A DNA stretch of 64,000 nt, from NCBI GenBank assembly GCA_030704615.1, contig CM060731.1, forward strand, positions 30,132,001 to 30,196,000, read 5' to 3'. The DNA is from Takakia lepidozioides. Its lineage: Eukaryota > Streptophyta > Takakiopsida > Takakiales > Takakiaceae. Positions 30,572-40,300 of this stretch are shown here, piece by piece; the stretch's first letter is position 1; each line of letters opens with the position of its first letter. Below the pieces are notes generated by a model that searched no databases, was not told where the DNA came from, and worked only from the letters and a program-made list of their open reading frames with translations. A program made the position numbers and the translations under genes.

Positions 30572-32086
30572 AGTTATCTGAAAGCTAATTATCCATATCT
30601 TTGGGAGAGAGGAATAGACATAGGGGAATCATCTGGACCTCTCACACCATTAAGATCAGAGAGTACATCACCTATACCGGAAGAACTTGAGTTGGATGCC
30701 ACTCCTTCTTTTTCTTTGCAAGAAAGATTAAAGGAATTGGTACAGGAAGAAGATCAACCACGAGGTGAAAGATCTGAGGTACACCCCTGGATAAAAAATT
30801 TGACAGAAATCTTTGATAAGAGTTGGCATGGAACACCAAAAGCAAGAACTCCGGTTTCTGAGACGGAAGACGGAGAAGGAGGAGAGGATGTAGCAGAGCC
30901 AACGGAGTGTTCAGACTCTCCAACACCATTGCAGTTGAGTTACATGAGTGAAGAAGAAACCCAAGGGCAGAACTTGGAGGATGAAAACAGAGAGAAGAAA
31001 TTGGAAGAGGAAGAGTATGAAGAAGTAGACCCAACAGCTGAGGTTGAGACTACAACCAGGACATCCCAACCTGTTGGACCTGGATCAAGTGGAGCACTTG
31101 GATCACATGCCAACAAAGGTGTCGGCTCAGGGGGATCAGGCGGGCAGCCTGGATCTGGCTCTGGGGGGGCAGGGAGTGTGGGAAGTAGTGCAACTGGAGC
31201 TGGGAATACTGTGAATATAGTGGGGCCAGTAGCAGGGAGTGCTCAGGGGCCACCACTTGGTGGAAGTTCCACCACAACTACAACAGGTCCTCAAGGACTA
31301 GCACCAGCAAGGGGGCCAGCACCTGTCAGTGGGCAGGGGGTAGGGCCACATATGGCGTTACAACCAACACGGGCAAAACCATCTTTTCCAATATATTCAG
31401 GAAAATGGGATCCTGATGTACACATTAGCCAATTTGAGCACATGTGTATTGTGAACAATGAGAATGGCGATGATGCCAAGATGAGACTGTTTCCTTGTTC
31501 ACTTATAAAAAAAGCAAGTGAATGGTATACAAGATTCCCTGATAATCATTTCCTAACCTGGAATGGCTTGAATACAACATTCCGAAATAGGTTCAGGACA
31601 AGTAAAACTGAGGATGAAGTGTATGGAAGTTTACAACAGTTAAAGCAAAAGAAGCATGAAACTGTTGAGGAGTATATGGAAAAGATGGAATTGATGATGA
31701 AAAAGCTAGCTGCTGTATCAGCACCAGGTTTGCAGAAGACTTGGTTTGTGAGTGGACTAAGACCAGAGTTGCAAAAGAAAGTGGATATGTTACCCCATAA
31801 TACAGTGGAGGAGGCATTTGAAACAGCAAAAAAAATTGAGCAATTGGGAATGCTCAGGAGAGAGAAAATGGATGATGAGGACTCTGAGGATGAGTCAGAT
31901 GAGGAAGAAGAGCAAGAGTTGAAAAGGAAGAGTAAGAGGAAGGAAAAGTTGAAGAGGGATAACTATGAGAAAAGATTAGAAGAAATCTTGAAGAAGTATG
32001 CCACAGAGGCTCTAACACATTGGAGAAAGGGTGTTTGGTGTGCAAAGTGCCAGAATGAAGGCCATACCACCACTGAATGCCAATGA
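30572..32086 (+). CDS. Gag polyprotein of the gypsy element
   Basis: Open from 30,572 to TGA at 32,084-32,086, with the first ATG at 30,692 (465 codons from there, counting the stop). Order: acidic Pro/Ser region, Gly/Ser/Thr-rich linker (TGAGNTVNIVG, shared with 610-765), the retrotransposon gag capsid-like domain (FPIYSGKWDPDVHISQFEHM; ASEWYTRFPDNHFLTWNGLN; FRNRFRTSKTEDEVYGSL; QKKHETVEEYMEKMELMM; FVSGLRPELQKKV), a charged stretch, and a first zinc knuckle (CAKCQNEGHTTTEC) at the very end. The capsid region packages element RNA in virus-like particles. The frame is open but the element lacks polymerase. Confidence 0.85.
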   Translation, partial: SYLKANYPYLWERGIDIGESSGPLTPLRSESTSPIPEELELDATPSFSLQERLKELVQEEDQPRGERSEVHPWIKNLTEIFDKSWHGTPKARTPVSETEDGEGGEDVAEPTECSDSPTPLQLSYMSEEETQGQNLEDENREKKLEEEEYEEVDPTAEVETTTRTSQPVGPGSSGALGSHANKGVGSGGSGGQPGSGSGGAGSVGSSATGAGNTVNIVGPVAGSAQGPPLGGSSTTTTTGPQGLAPARGPAPVSGQGVGPHMALQPTRAKPSFPIYSGKWDPDVHISQFEHMCIVNNENGDDAKMRLFPCSLIKKASEWYTRFPDNHFLTWNGLNTTFRNRFRTSKTEDEVYGSLQQLKQKKHETVEEYMEKMELMMKKLAAVSAPGLQKTWFVSGLRPELQKKVDMLPHNTVEEAFETAKKIEQLGMLRREKMDDEDSEDESDEEEEQELKRKSKRKEKLKRDNYEKRLEEILKKYATEALTHWRKGVWCAKCQNEGHTTTECQ

Positions 32087-33537
32087 AGGAGAAACACTGT
32101 ACTATCTGTAAAATGGATAACCATTCTACTGAGAATTGTTACTACAACAGAAGGACAACAGCTAGAGAACCTAGGCAAGTAAGGATGCATCAAGTGCAGC
32201 CGTAGCCAAGAAGAAACAGTGATCAGGACCACTATGGTAGGCCTGGTGGTTATAACAATGGTATGGAAAGGAGAGGTAATCCAAGAGGGAATTACCAAGG
32301 AAATTCCAGGGGAAACTATAAGGGTAATCCAAGGGGGAATTACCAGCCAGGGAATTAGGATTACAGAAACAATCCCATAACAGACCAAGGGCGAGGACCT
32401 AATGAGGAAGAACTATGTTACTATTGTAATCAGGCAGGACATTGCAAGGCAGCGTGTCCATTCTGGATCAGACACCAGAATGAGATGAGAGCTCCTGTGA
32501 ATGAGGGCCCAGTGGTGGCAGCTCACATGGTTAGGCCATGTGTTGTACCAGAAGTAAGTACAATGATAGTAACCAGAAGCAAAGCCAAAATAATACCTCC
32601 AGTAGATGAGGAAGGTGATGATAATGAAGATGGCAGTGATGTGCCTGAAGATGATGAGGCTTGGAGAGATGAGAAGAAACTGCACAAGGAAGTGGCAGAT
32701 ACCATAAGGGAAATGTAGAAAAGTACTGATATTCCTATGGCAGAGATCCTCTGATTCTGAAAGAGAAGAGGAAGTGAGTGAGGATGAAGGAAAGAAAGAA
32801 GTTGCAGAAATGCAGAGTAATGAAGGGACTTTGGCTGAAGTAATATACCAGTCCAAAGCGGACCATTGGACAGCTATTGGCTGTGGCACCTTATTGTAGA
32901 CACAGGCTGTATCAAGCAATCAATCGGATTGCCCATGTGACAGGGAACACAGACCTGAACAGCAAGGTGACCAGTTATAATGTGAAGCCAGAAGGGCGAG
33001 AAACAGTCATGGACTTTGATGATTCTATGCCAGTAATCCAATTGAGAATTGGAAGCACAGAACTAACTGATGTACTGATAGATGGAGGCTCTGGAGTGAA
33101 TATTAAGGCAGAAGCTTGGTCTATGTAACATGAAACCAGCCCCATTTACAGTAACAACGACAGATCAAAGAAGTGTTCAGCCATTGGGATTGATAAGAGG
33201 AGTTAAGATACAGATTCAAAAGATGATCTTTAAGATCACAGTAACTGTGTTGAAAATGGATGAAGTCATGCAAGCTTACTCCTTATTGCTAGGTCGACCG
33301 TGGCTGAAACAGGCCAGGGTATTCCATGACTGGAATTCCCAGTTACTAACTGTGCATGATGGGATGCACAAGATACAAATCACCACTAAGAAATCTAGTA
33401 GATTACCTGCTATGAGAAGACCTCGAGGGGTCAGGGAGTATGACTGGAGGGGAGGACTTGATGAGGAGCAGGAAGCTACCCTGTTCGCTGCACACCCAGA
33501 GTGGGAGCAGGTTGCAGAGATGCAATATAATGCCTAA
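32083..33537 (+). pseudogene. Zinc knuckles and retropepsin of the gypsy element
   Basis: Overlapping the gag stop by a -1 shift, the next frame opens with ATG 32,083 and gives a second knuckle (CTICKMDNHSTENC); a third (CYYCNQAGHCKAAC) is at about 32,415-32,457. After acidic linkers with stops, 33,028-33,110 encodes the protease flap region with the active-site triad as LIDGGSGVNI (the D(S/T)G of retropepsins appears as DGG, as in many plant gypsy enzymes). TAA at 33,126-33,128 interrupts it; the frame 33,130-33,537 resumes with LLLGRPWLKQARVFHDW, the conserved second half. Dead through several stops. Confidence 0.8.
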
Positions 33538-33814
33538 GTTGTTTAAAAGGTATCTGTTGTGGTGTAGTGACAACAACACCAATTGAGGGTGAAACAAGCA
33601 GTTACCCACCACATTTCTATGAAGAAAGAGAGGGAGAAATGGAAATCCTAGAGGAACCAGCCACTGTGAGTTTACAGGATGAAGTGGTGACTGGTTAGAC
33701 AATCACAGCTGATGAGTAGGTGAGAGAAGTGAATGTGGGAACTGAAGGGGAACTGAGGATGGTGAAGGTAGGGGCTGATTTGGAGCCAGAATTCTTTGAG
33801 GAAGCTAAGAGTCT

Positions 33815-34665
33815 GTTAAGTGCGGGAGCATCATGGATGCTCACCAAGTGTTCAACATAATGCCTCAACGATCTTTGATCACGTGGAATATAATGTGGGC
33901 AGGATTTACCAAGGATGGGTGTGGTAGGAATGCTTTGGAGACCTATGAGCAAATTCTACGCGAAGGGGTGAAGCCCAATCACATCATGTTTGTTTGTGTT
34001 TGCAATGCGTGTGCAAGCCTGGGAGCTCCGGAAAAGGAAAAAGAGGTCCATGGTGACATCGTCAAAGCTGGAATTGTACCAGATGTCATTCTGAACACTG
34101 CCCAGGTGGACATGTATGCCAAATGTGGGTGCATTAAGGATGCGAAGGGAGTTTTCAACCCTATGGCTGAACGAGACATGGTATCATGGGACGCGAGCCT
34201 GGCAGCTCTGGAAAAAGGCAAAGAGGTCCATGGCGACATTGTCAAAGCTGCAATTGTACCAAATGTCATTCTGAACAATACCGTCGTGGACATGTATGAA
34301 GGGAGTGTTCGACAATATGGCTGAACGAGATTGTCGTGGAGTGTGATGATTGCAAGATATGCACAACAAGGGCGCGGGATGGAGGCTTTGGAGACCTATG
34401 AGCAAATGATGTGCGAAGCGGTGAAGCCCAACCACATATTAATGTTTGTTTGCATTTGCAATGTGCGTGCAAGCTTGGGAGCCCTTGAAAAGTGCCAAGA
34501 GGTCCATGGCGACATCGTCAAATATGGAATTGTACCCGATGTCATTCTGAACACTGCCCTGGTGGACATGTATGTCAAATGTGGGTGCATCGAGGATGCC
34601 AAGGGAGTCTTCGACAGTATGGCTGAACAAAATGTGGTGTTGTGGAGTGCGATGATTGCATGATA
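33815..34665 (+). pseudogene. PPR protein fragment (copy D), fused to the gypsy remnant
   Basis: PPR coding sequence begins abruptly at about 33,815 with VKCGSIMDAHQVFN, in the same place within the repeat as a matching stretch of copy A (1,860-1,885, minus). Motifs follow: GVKPNHIMFVCVCNACASLG, HGDIVKAGIVPD, AQVDMYAKCGCIKDAKGVF, then a shortened repeat, a frameshift near 34,325, and a further full PLS unit to 34,665 (ALETYEQMMCEAVKPNH, DMYVKCGCIEDAKGVFDSMA). Ends at TGA 34,661-34,663. No E or DYW domain. Not a functional gene. Confidence 0.82.
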
Positions 34666-34689
34666 TGCACAACAAGGTTGTAGGATGGA

Positions 34690-35010
34690 GGTCATGACTA
34701 CATGACTCTGAAGTGAAAAAAACGGCGTGATAGCGACTTTTCTTTAGGATTGCATTTTGCAAATCATAGCCGTGACTGCGTGCGTGGCACCTAGAGTCAT
34801 GCAGAGGAGAGTGATGTAGTCACAACTCTATGACTTACATATGACTAACTATATGACTACATTATGTGCTGAGCGTTGCCTACATAGAGAGGCTTCAGTG
34901 GAACACGTGCACCACTACGCAAGCGACGCGTCACGCATTCATGAGGGGATCATATGACTATATATCTGCAGAGCGATGCCTCCGTGGAGAGGCGCCGGAT
35001 GGATACGTGC
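34690..35010. mobile_element. CACTA-like relic
   Basis: Dense GTCATG, GACTACAT and GTAGTC motifs like those at 3.8-4.3 kb and 13.9-14.1 kb, again directly following PPR sequence. Ends include CACCACTAC at 34,910 and 35,010, but no clear CACTA terminus pair is visible. Confidence 0.4.
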
Positions 35011-35164
35011 ACCACTACAAATTTAACACCTCATTTTTTAAACATTTTTGAATAATATTAATTTTAATAAATCAAATTGTAAAATTATAAAATTTAGATT
35101 ATAAATTCTTCACTATGTTTTTGGGAAAATAGAATGGAAGGCCAAAGGGAATAGAAGGCCAAAG

Positions 35165-35234
35165 GGGCTTGTACTCCCCTGTACATGTCAACTATGGAGA
35201 AACAGAGTTGACATGTACAAGGGAGTACAAGCCC
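35165..35234. repeat. Long hairpin: 29-bp arms, 12-base loop
   Basis: Arms 35,165-35,193 and 35,206-35,234 are reverse complements at 28 of 29 positions (GGGCTTGTACTCCC at the base, CATGTCAACT next to the loop ATGGAGAAACAG). Could be the tip of a foldback MITE or a small-RNA precursor. Copies of AATGGAAGGCCAAAGGG-like sequence flank its left side. Confidence 0.85.
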
Positions 35235-35391
35235 TGTAAATCATATTATAAAATTCCAAATTGGACAAGCATCACCACGGATGCCTCAAAGTCTAATGCG
35301 GAGCAAAAATTAAACAAACCGACACAAGGGCAAAAGTTTTTTAGTACTACTATAGTTCTGGTACTACTAGAATGAAGGACTCTATTTACAA

Positions 35392-35580
35392 CTATCGAGT
35401 GCAATACTCCTTACAACTGCATTTGGCCAGCAACTTCGAAACAAACTTGGTGGCAGTGTGGCAATCACCACACACCTGAAGATTCTTCACGAGATGGAGA
35501 GCCATCCCTGCAAAGGTCGTGCTCATCAGCCCAAAACCTCGATTATCCCACCATTGACTGGGGTCAAAAAAGTTCCACAA
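35392..35580 (-). pseudogene. Second half of a PPR DYW deaminase domain, isolated
   Basis: Minus-strand frame with GFGLMSTTFAGMALHLVKNLQ followed by VCGDCHTATKFVSKLL. This is the stretch of the DYW domain after the catalytic HxE, carrying the zinc-binding CxxCH. In an intact editing factor it continues to the C-terminal Asp-Tyr-Trp; here it ends in KCSCKEYC. No PPR motifs adjoin on this strand. It corresponds to the part missing from the relic at 4.3-5.85 kb, though it need not come from the same gene. Confidence 0.75.
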
Positions 35581-35704
35581 CTTCTCCTCGTCTCTGTTAC
35601 ATGTTTCTGGATACTTTCATGTTGTCACATTGGCAGTTTCATGTCAAAGTCACTCCAAACCATCAAAGGTTCACTCAACCAGCTAACTTGTAGAATTCAA
35701 AATG

Positions 35705-35880
35705 AAAATTGAGGGCCGATTATGATAAGAGGGAAAAACAGGGTGAAATGTGTTGAAGAAGGTGCCTTAATTAACAGTGCCTGATTTGATCAATTGTGTC
35801 GCTGCTGCTGCGGCTTCCAGTTGACCATCTATCCATGCAGGTTTCTTGTACCTATCCTTCCACAGGGAATCATAGAACCC
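35705..35880. repeat. Dispersed repeat R1 (copy)
   Basis: Matches 12,710-12,870 over about 150 bases and 2,195-2,275 over its end. Same orientation as both. Confidence 0.65.
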
Positions 35881-36315
35881 TATTTTAAGTAATTCCGGAC
35901 TTTTGGCTTAAATCCGGACCAAACTTAATATATAACATAATTAAAATTAACTCAGCCACTGTCAAACCTTTAGACGCAAACCATTGTAGCCTCCATTGGT
36001 CTAGTTGTGGAGCCAACTCCCAGTCTGGCTCCAGCAAAATTTTCTATGGCCTGCACAAAACAATTCAAACCTATACCTGCATCTTCCACCCATACCCTTG
36101 CATGGGTGTTATTCATCCAGCTCTTGTCGCCCCATCGAAAGCTCCCAAAAACCTAGTATGGGAATGTTCATTACTTCCTTCGGACAAGAGAGCAAGATTC
36201 TCATTCTCATCCTCAAGGCCATCTAATAAGAGCCCAACTCTTGGCCCACCCTTCCCCTTAAATGCTAGTTTAAATCCACTCGTGGAATATCAGAGGGATT
36301 GGATCCACTCAGTCC

Positions 36316-37300
36316 TCCCTCAAAAAGGCGAAACGTAAAACCTGGCTTTCCCTGTTGTTAAATCAAGAAACTATTATCTTGTTACAAGAACATAAACTTG
36401 ACTTGGCCAAAATTTCCTCTTTGGGGGATCAACTCTGGCCAGCAGCCCATAGCTTTTGGAAACCAACCATAGAAGGATCAAGAGGAGGAACAACGCGATC
36501 CTTCTTTATCCCTCAATAGCTGCCCTGATTCAAAAAGAGGAGATGTGGTTCCAAGGCAGAGCTCAATTCATCTCTATCATTCTTCCCAATGCCGCGGGAA
36601 CAATAGGCATTGTAAATTTGTACGCCCTTAACTCTTCAACTGAGAGGGAAGCTTTCTGGGCAAACCTACACACAAAAATGGAGGTCGAGCTCTCAGTTGA
36701 GCAATGGTTACTGATGGGTGACCTCAACATGGTCGAGAGTGTAAAAGACAGGCTTGGGGCTGCTGCCCAGGGTATGGGAGATGGTGAGGCCACATCATGG
36801 CAAAGAATTAGAAACAACTTCTCACTGTCTGAACCGTCCAAAGCCAGAGCTTCCGGCAACCATCCGTGTTTTACATGGACAAACAACAGAGCAGGTGCTG
36901 ATATCTGTATGGCAAGGCTAGACAGGCTTTACCTCTCGCCAAGGCTATCCCCCTGGCGGAAATGCTTCCTCAAGAGCCTATTTTCCAAGAGTTTGACCAT
37001 GCATGCATCTCCTATCAAATCAATCTCCCAAACCTGCCAAAAAGAGGCAAATGATGGTTTAGACTTAATACATCCCTGTTGCCACATCCAGCCTGTAAAC
37101 TAGCACTTGAATCCGCATGGGCCTCCACAGCCAATGAAGTACTCTGCCTATTGAGAGGTTTCAAACTTAAACAAACAACCATCATTGCTCAAACCCTCAG
37201 TTCCCAAATAGCCATCCAGAGACAGCGCAAAGTACTTGCTCTCAAGAAATATCTCGGAACATGCCAAAGGCTCCTAGAACTTGGGAAACTAGATACATGG
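36316..37300 (+). mobile_element. LINE, endonuclease half (broken)
   Basis: Plus-strand frames give an apurinic-type endonuclease of LINEs: KTWLSLLLNQETIILLQEHK (catalytic Glu of the LQE motif), GIVNLYALNS, QWLLMGDLNMVE (GD-x-N motif), CFTWTNNRAGADICMARLDR (TW...RLDR), and a weak SDH region (TMHASPIK). A stop near 36,514 and other lesions occur. The frame continues past the endonuclease (LKKYLGTCQRLLELGKLDTW) and stops being LINE at about 37,300. In LINEs this is followed by ..EARRNLEAFDYMREQ.., which is what begins the minus-strand half at 18,961. The two halves therefore look like one element split by an inversion. Confidence 0.82.
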
Positions 37301-37304
37301 GAGC
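37294..37304. other. Inversion breakpoint 2 (LINE / transposon junction)
   Basis: LINE reading (KLDTWE) passes into the methyltransferase-like gene of the transposon with no terminal repeat. Partner of the join at about 18,961. Confidence 0.75.
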
Positions 37305-40300
37305 TGGGGAGGGATCGCAGGGGGGCGAGGCAACACAGTCAACTTTGGATACTCGTGCCCGGGTGCTGCGCTCACAAGGTGGCAGTGCATCGAGGCAGAC
37401 GAGTCCTCATTCAACACCTCAGATATCGCCTCAGAAAAGCCCACCAAGAGTTCGGAAGCCGAGGAAGCAGAAGGAGCCCATGGCTTCGCCAGTAAAACCA
37501 CTAGGGAGACTGGAAGCGGAGATATTGGGTTTGCAGGCAGTTTCAGAAAACACGGATGCGGTGGAGGCCGCTGGAGATGTCGGAGTCGGATCTGTAGAAG
37601 GGCGGCCCATTGAGTTGACAGAAGCAAAGGACGACAACGTGGTGCGACTTGATGACGATCAGAACCTGCTGGAGCTTGCGGAGGAGCAAAACCTCTAGGG
37701 CAGTAGACAGGCTGGTGAGAGGGGTGAGGGAAGTGAGAGAGGTGCTGGAAGTAAGAAACTGGTGGCGGGTATGCTCATGAGCGCACGAGACATGAACATA
37801 GCAGCAAACAGGTTGCTGGCAGAGACTCATAGCAACATAGGCCGCGTTTTGGGCTCCATGGTGTATCCGGAGAACCTCAAAGTTCCTTTGTGTCGCATGG
37901 TTAGCCTTCCAGTTGTAAGGCAAACACTGCCAGGGGACATTGATTGACTGAAGCACAACTTCAGAGAGGGGCATAGACGGGGGTCGGCAGCATTCTACGT
38001 TTCCATTGAGAATGACCAGGGTGTCACAAGGGGCCCCACTGCAGAGGAGCTTCAGAATTGGAGCCCCCACTGGCACACTGTAAATGCCGAGTTTGAAGCC
38101 TCTTTGAAGACTAATCCCACATTCGCACACATGGAAGGGAAGATGTTCTTCGTTTGGGACGGGAACCACATGATGCTTGCCTGGACAGAATACATTGCTG
38201 AAATGCATCCGCAAGATATCAGTTGGCATTACATAGTGGACTGCATTGTCGTGAAGGTGGACGTCAGGGACAGAGGACTGCTGAAGGGTGCCATGGCGGA
38301 TATAAATCTGTAAGTATATAACTACATCCTTGTGTACTGCCTATTGCGGCGCCGAAGTAGACAATGTTCTTGACTGTCATGCACTCTATGAACTGGAAAT
38401 TGGATTGTTGTGCCGAAATCATATTTTCATGTTTTTTCTTTTTTCTCCATGGCAGGGTAACAGAGAGGGCCTTCGTGGAAACTCATCTGGCACATACGCT
38501 CTACAGAGTGCAAGAAGTGGGAACAGCACCGCTGACGGACTTCCAAAAATCCCTCGATCCCGAGCTGTACAGGATCGCACCTGGTACCGTCCAACACTGG
38601 ATGCCATGGTGGAGATCCTCTATTCTGTGAGGTTCATCTCAAATTTCCCGATTTAATCCTATTTGTTGCAGGGATCCGTGGCCTGACTGTATCCGCTGGG
38701 TATGGGAATGCAGACGAACATCAGGGATGACTTGGCCTATGCCAAAAGGCAGTTCTTTGAGAATGATGCCCCCAACAAGGCGGACGCGTCGATAGAGAGT
38801 CACATTGTGCAGGCAGGGAAGCAATCACGGACCAAGTACAGGTCCAAACTTGTTAAGCAAGTTGCAATCGCTGACCCTGGTCTTAGTGCCGAGTTCCTGG
38901 CGGAGATAGGACTGCATTACTCCAGACCCATGAAACCGGAAATGTCCATGGAGAAACTTCATTACATCGCAGTGTCCTGTGTTGAGCCGGCGGAGAAGGT
39001 AAGCATGTGTTTGTTCTTGTTTTGTGTCTTCTCGCGATTGTCATGATGAAGTTCTTGTCTGACCGATGTTAGGCCATGTAGACGAGGTGGCTGCGAATCT
39101 GGAACGGCCATACAAACATGAAGCTGCTGTACCACTTTCCCATCGAGCCAACAGACGACAAAATGAACAACTGGCTCAATGTGATGACTTGGTGGCATCA
39201 GGTATAATTTCCTCCTCTTCTGTGTGTTGGACATCATCGCAATTTCAAAATCATGAATGTTTTGGAAACCTGCAATGCTGCAGGTACTGACCCACGCCCA
39301 GGAGCAATTGGATTGCAACACCACCACTTTCAAGTTACAGATCGACTGGACGAAGCCTGAGACAATGGAGAACTACGTGCAGTCGTGGCGAGGGCGCTTT
39401 GCAAACCTCTTTTTCAGAGAAATTGCAAAGGCTAGACGCAACATATACATCGAAGAGCAGGAGGGTGCCGACAAAGCGGCAATGCGTGTCCTGTTCACGT
39501 AATCTGCTGCCAATGCATCCCCCTTTTTTGCAGTTTTGATGATTTAGCTAAGCAGCGGTGGATATTGCGGCGCCAAAATATACCTCTGGAAGATGTAAGT
39601 GCTGGGTAATTGGGGCACGGTCCACTGCGTATTTTGGTGCCGAAATACCTTGTGCATTGAGAACTTCCTCTTGCATGATGCATCGGTAGAATGATTTATG
39701 CTGAACTGCCTCGTGATTGCAGGTACATAAACTTTGCACTCATTCCGTCCGGGGCCATTCAAAGGGTTCCACCATTCTTCCTGGCGTGGAGGACACCTGG
39801 AGGTCGTGGTACGATGTACACAGAAGTAATGGCGAAGGAGTGGCATCCCGAGCATTTGGTAGACTGTCCCTGGTATGTGGATCTCCCAAGTGGCACCGTT
39901 GACCTCTCGGAGGTTAACTTGAAGAAGGAAGCGAATGCCAGGGCTATGAAGGCGCAATCGGATCCCCAACCAGAGGACGCGGAAAGACTGAAAGCAGAGG
40001 TAGCAGCCAAGCAGAAAGCACTGAGAAAGTCAGCCAAGGCGGCAGCGTTGGTGAAGGAGCAGATGGAGAAGCAGGCAGCTGAGCAGCCCAAGGACAGGAA
40101 GAAAAGAACGCGCAAACAAGGGCAAGAGACGAAGACCCCCACACCCAAGAAGAAGAAGCAGCAACATAGTCAGCCAGATGACGAGGATTCCGACGACGAT
40201 TTCCAGCAGGATAACACCCAGGGGGCCACACCTCGTCCGAAAATTCACAAGGGCCAGCGCTCCGGGGGTTCGTCTGCGAAGAGATCACTATGTGAGGATG

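Larger units (their letters stand above)
29850..33815 (+). mobile_element. Ty3/gypsy element, truncated before reverse transcriptase
   Basis: Starts in a sliver of possible LTR end (..CA at 29,911-29,912), followed by a primer-binding-site-like TGGCGACCATACTGGGGA at 29,915-29,932. Then come an upstream frame, gag, zinc knuckles and protease. The last recognisable part is a spacer (VGADLEPEFFEEAKSLL, near 33,765-33,815) typical of the region just before RT in plant gypsy polyproteins. RT, RNase H, integrase and the 3' LTR are absent; PPR sequence follows immediately. Confidence 0.8.
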
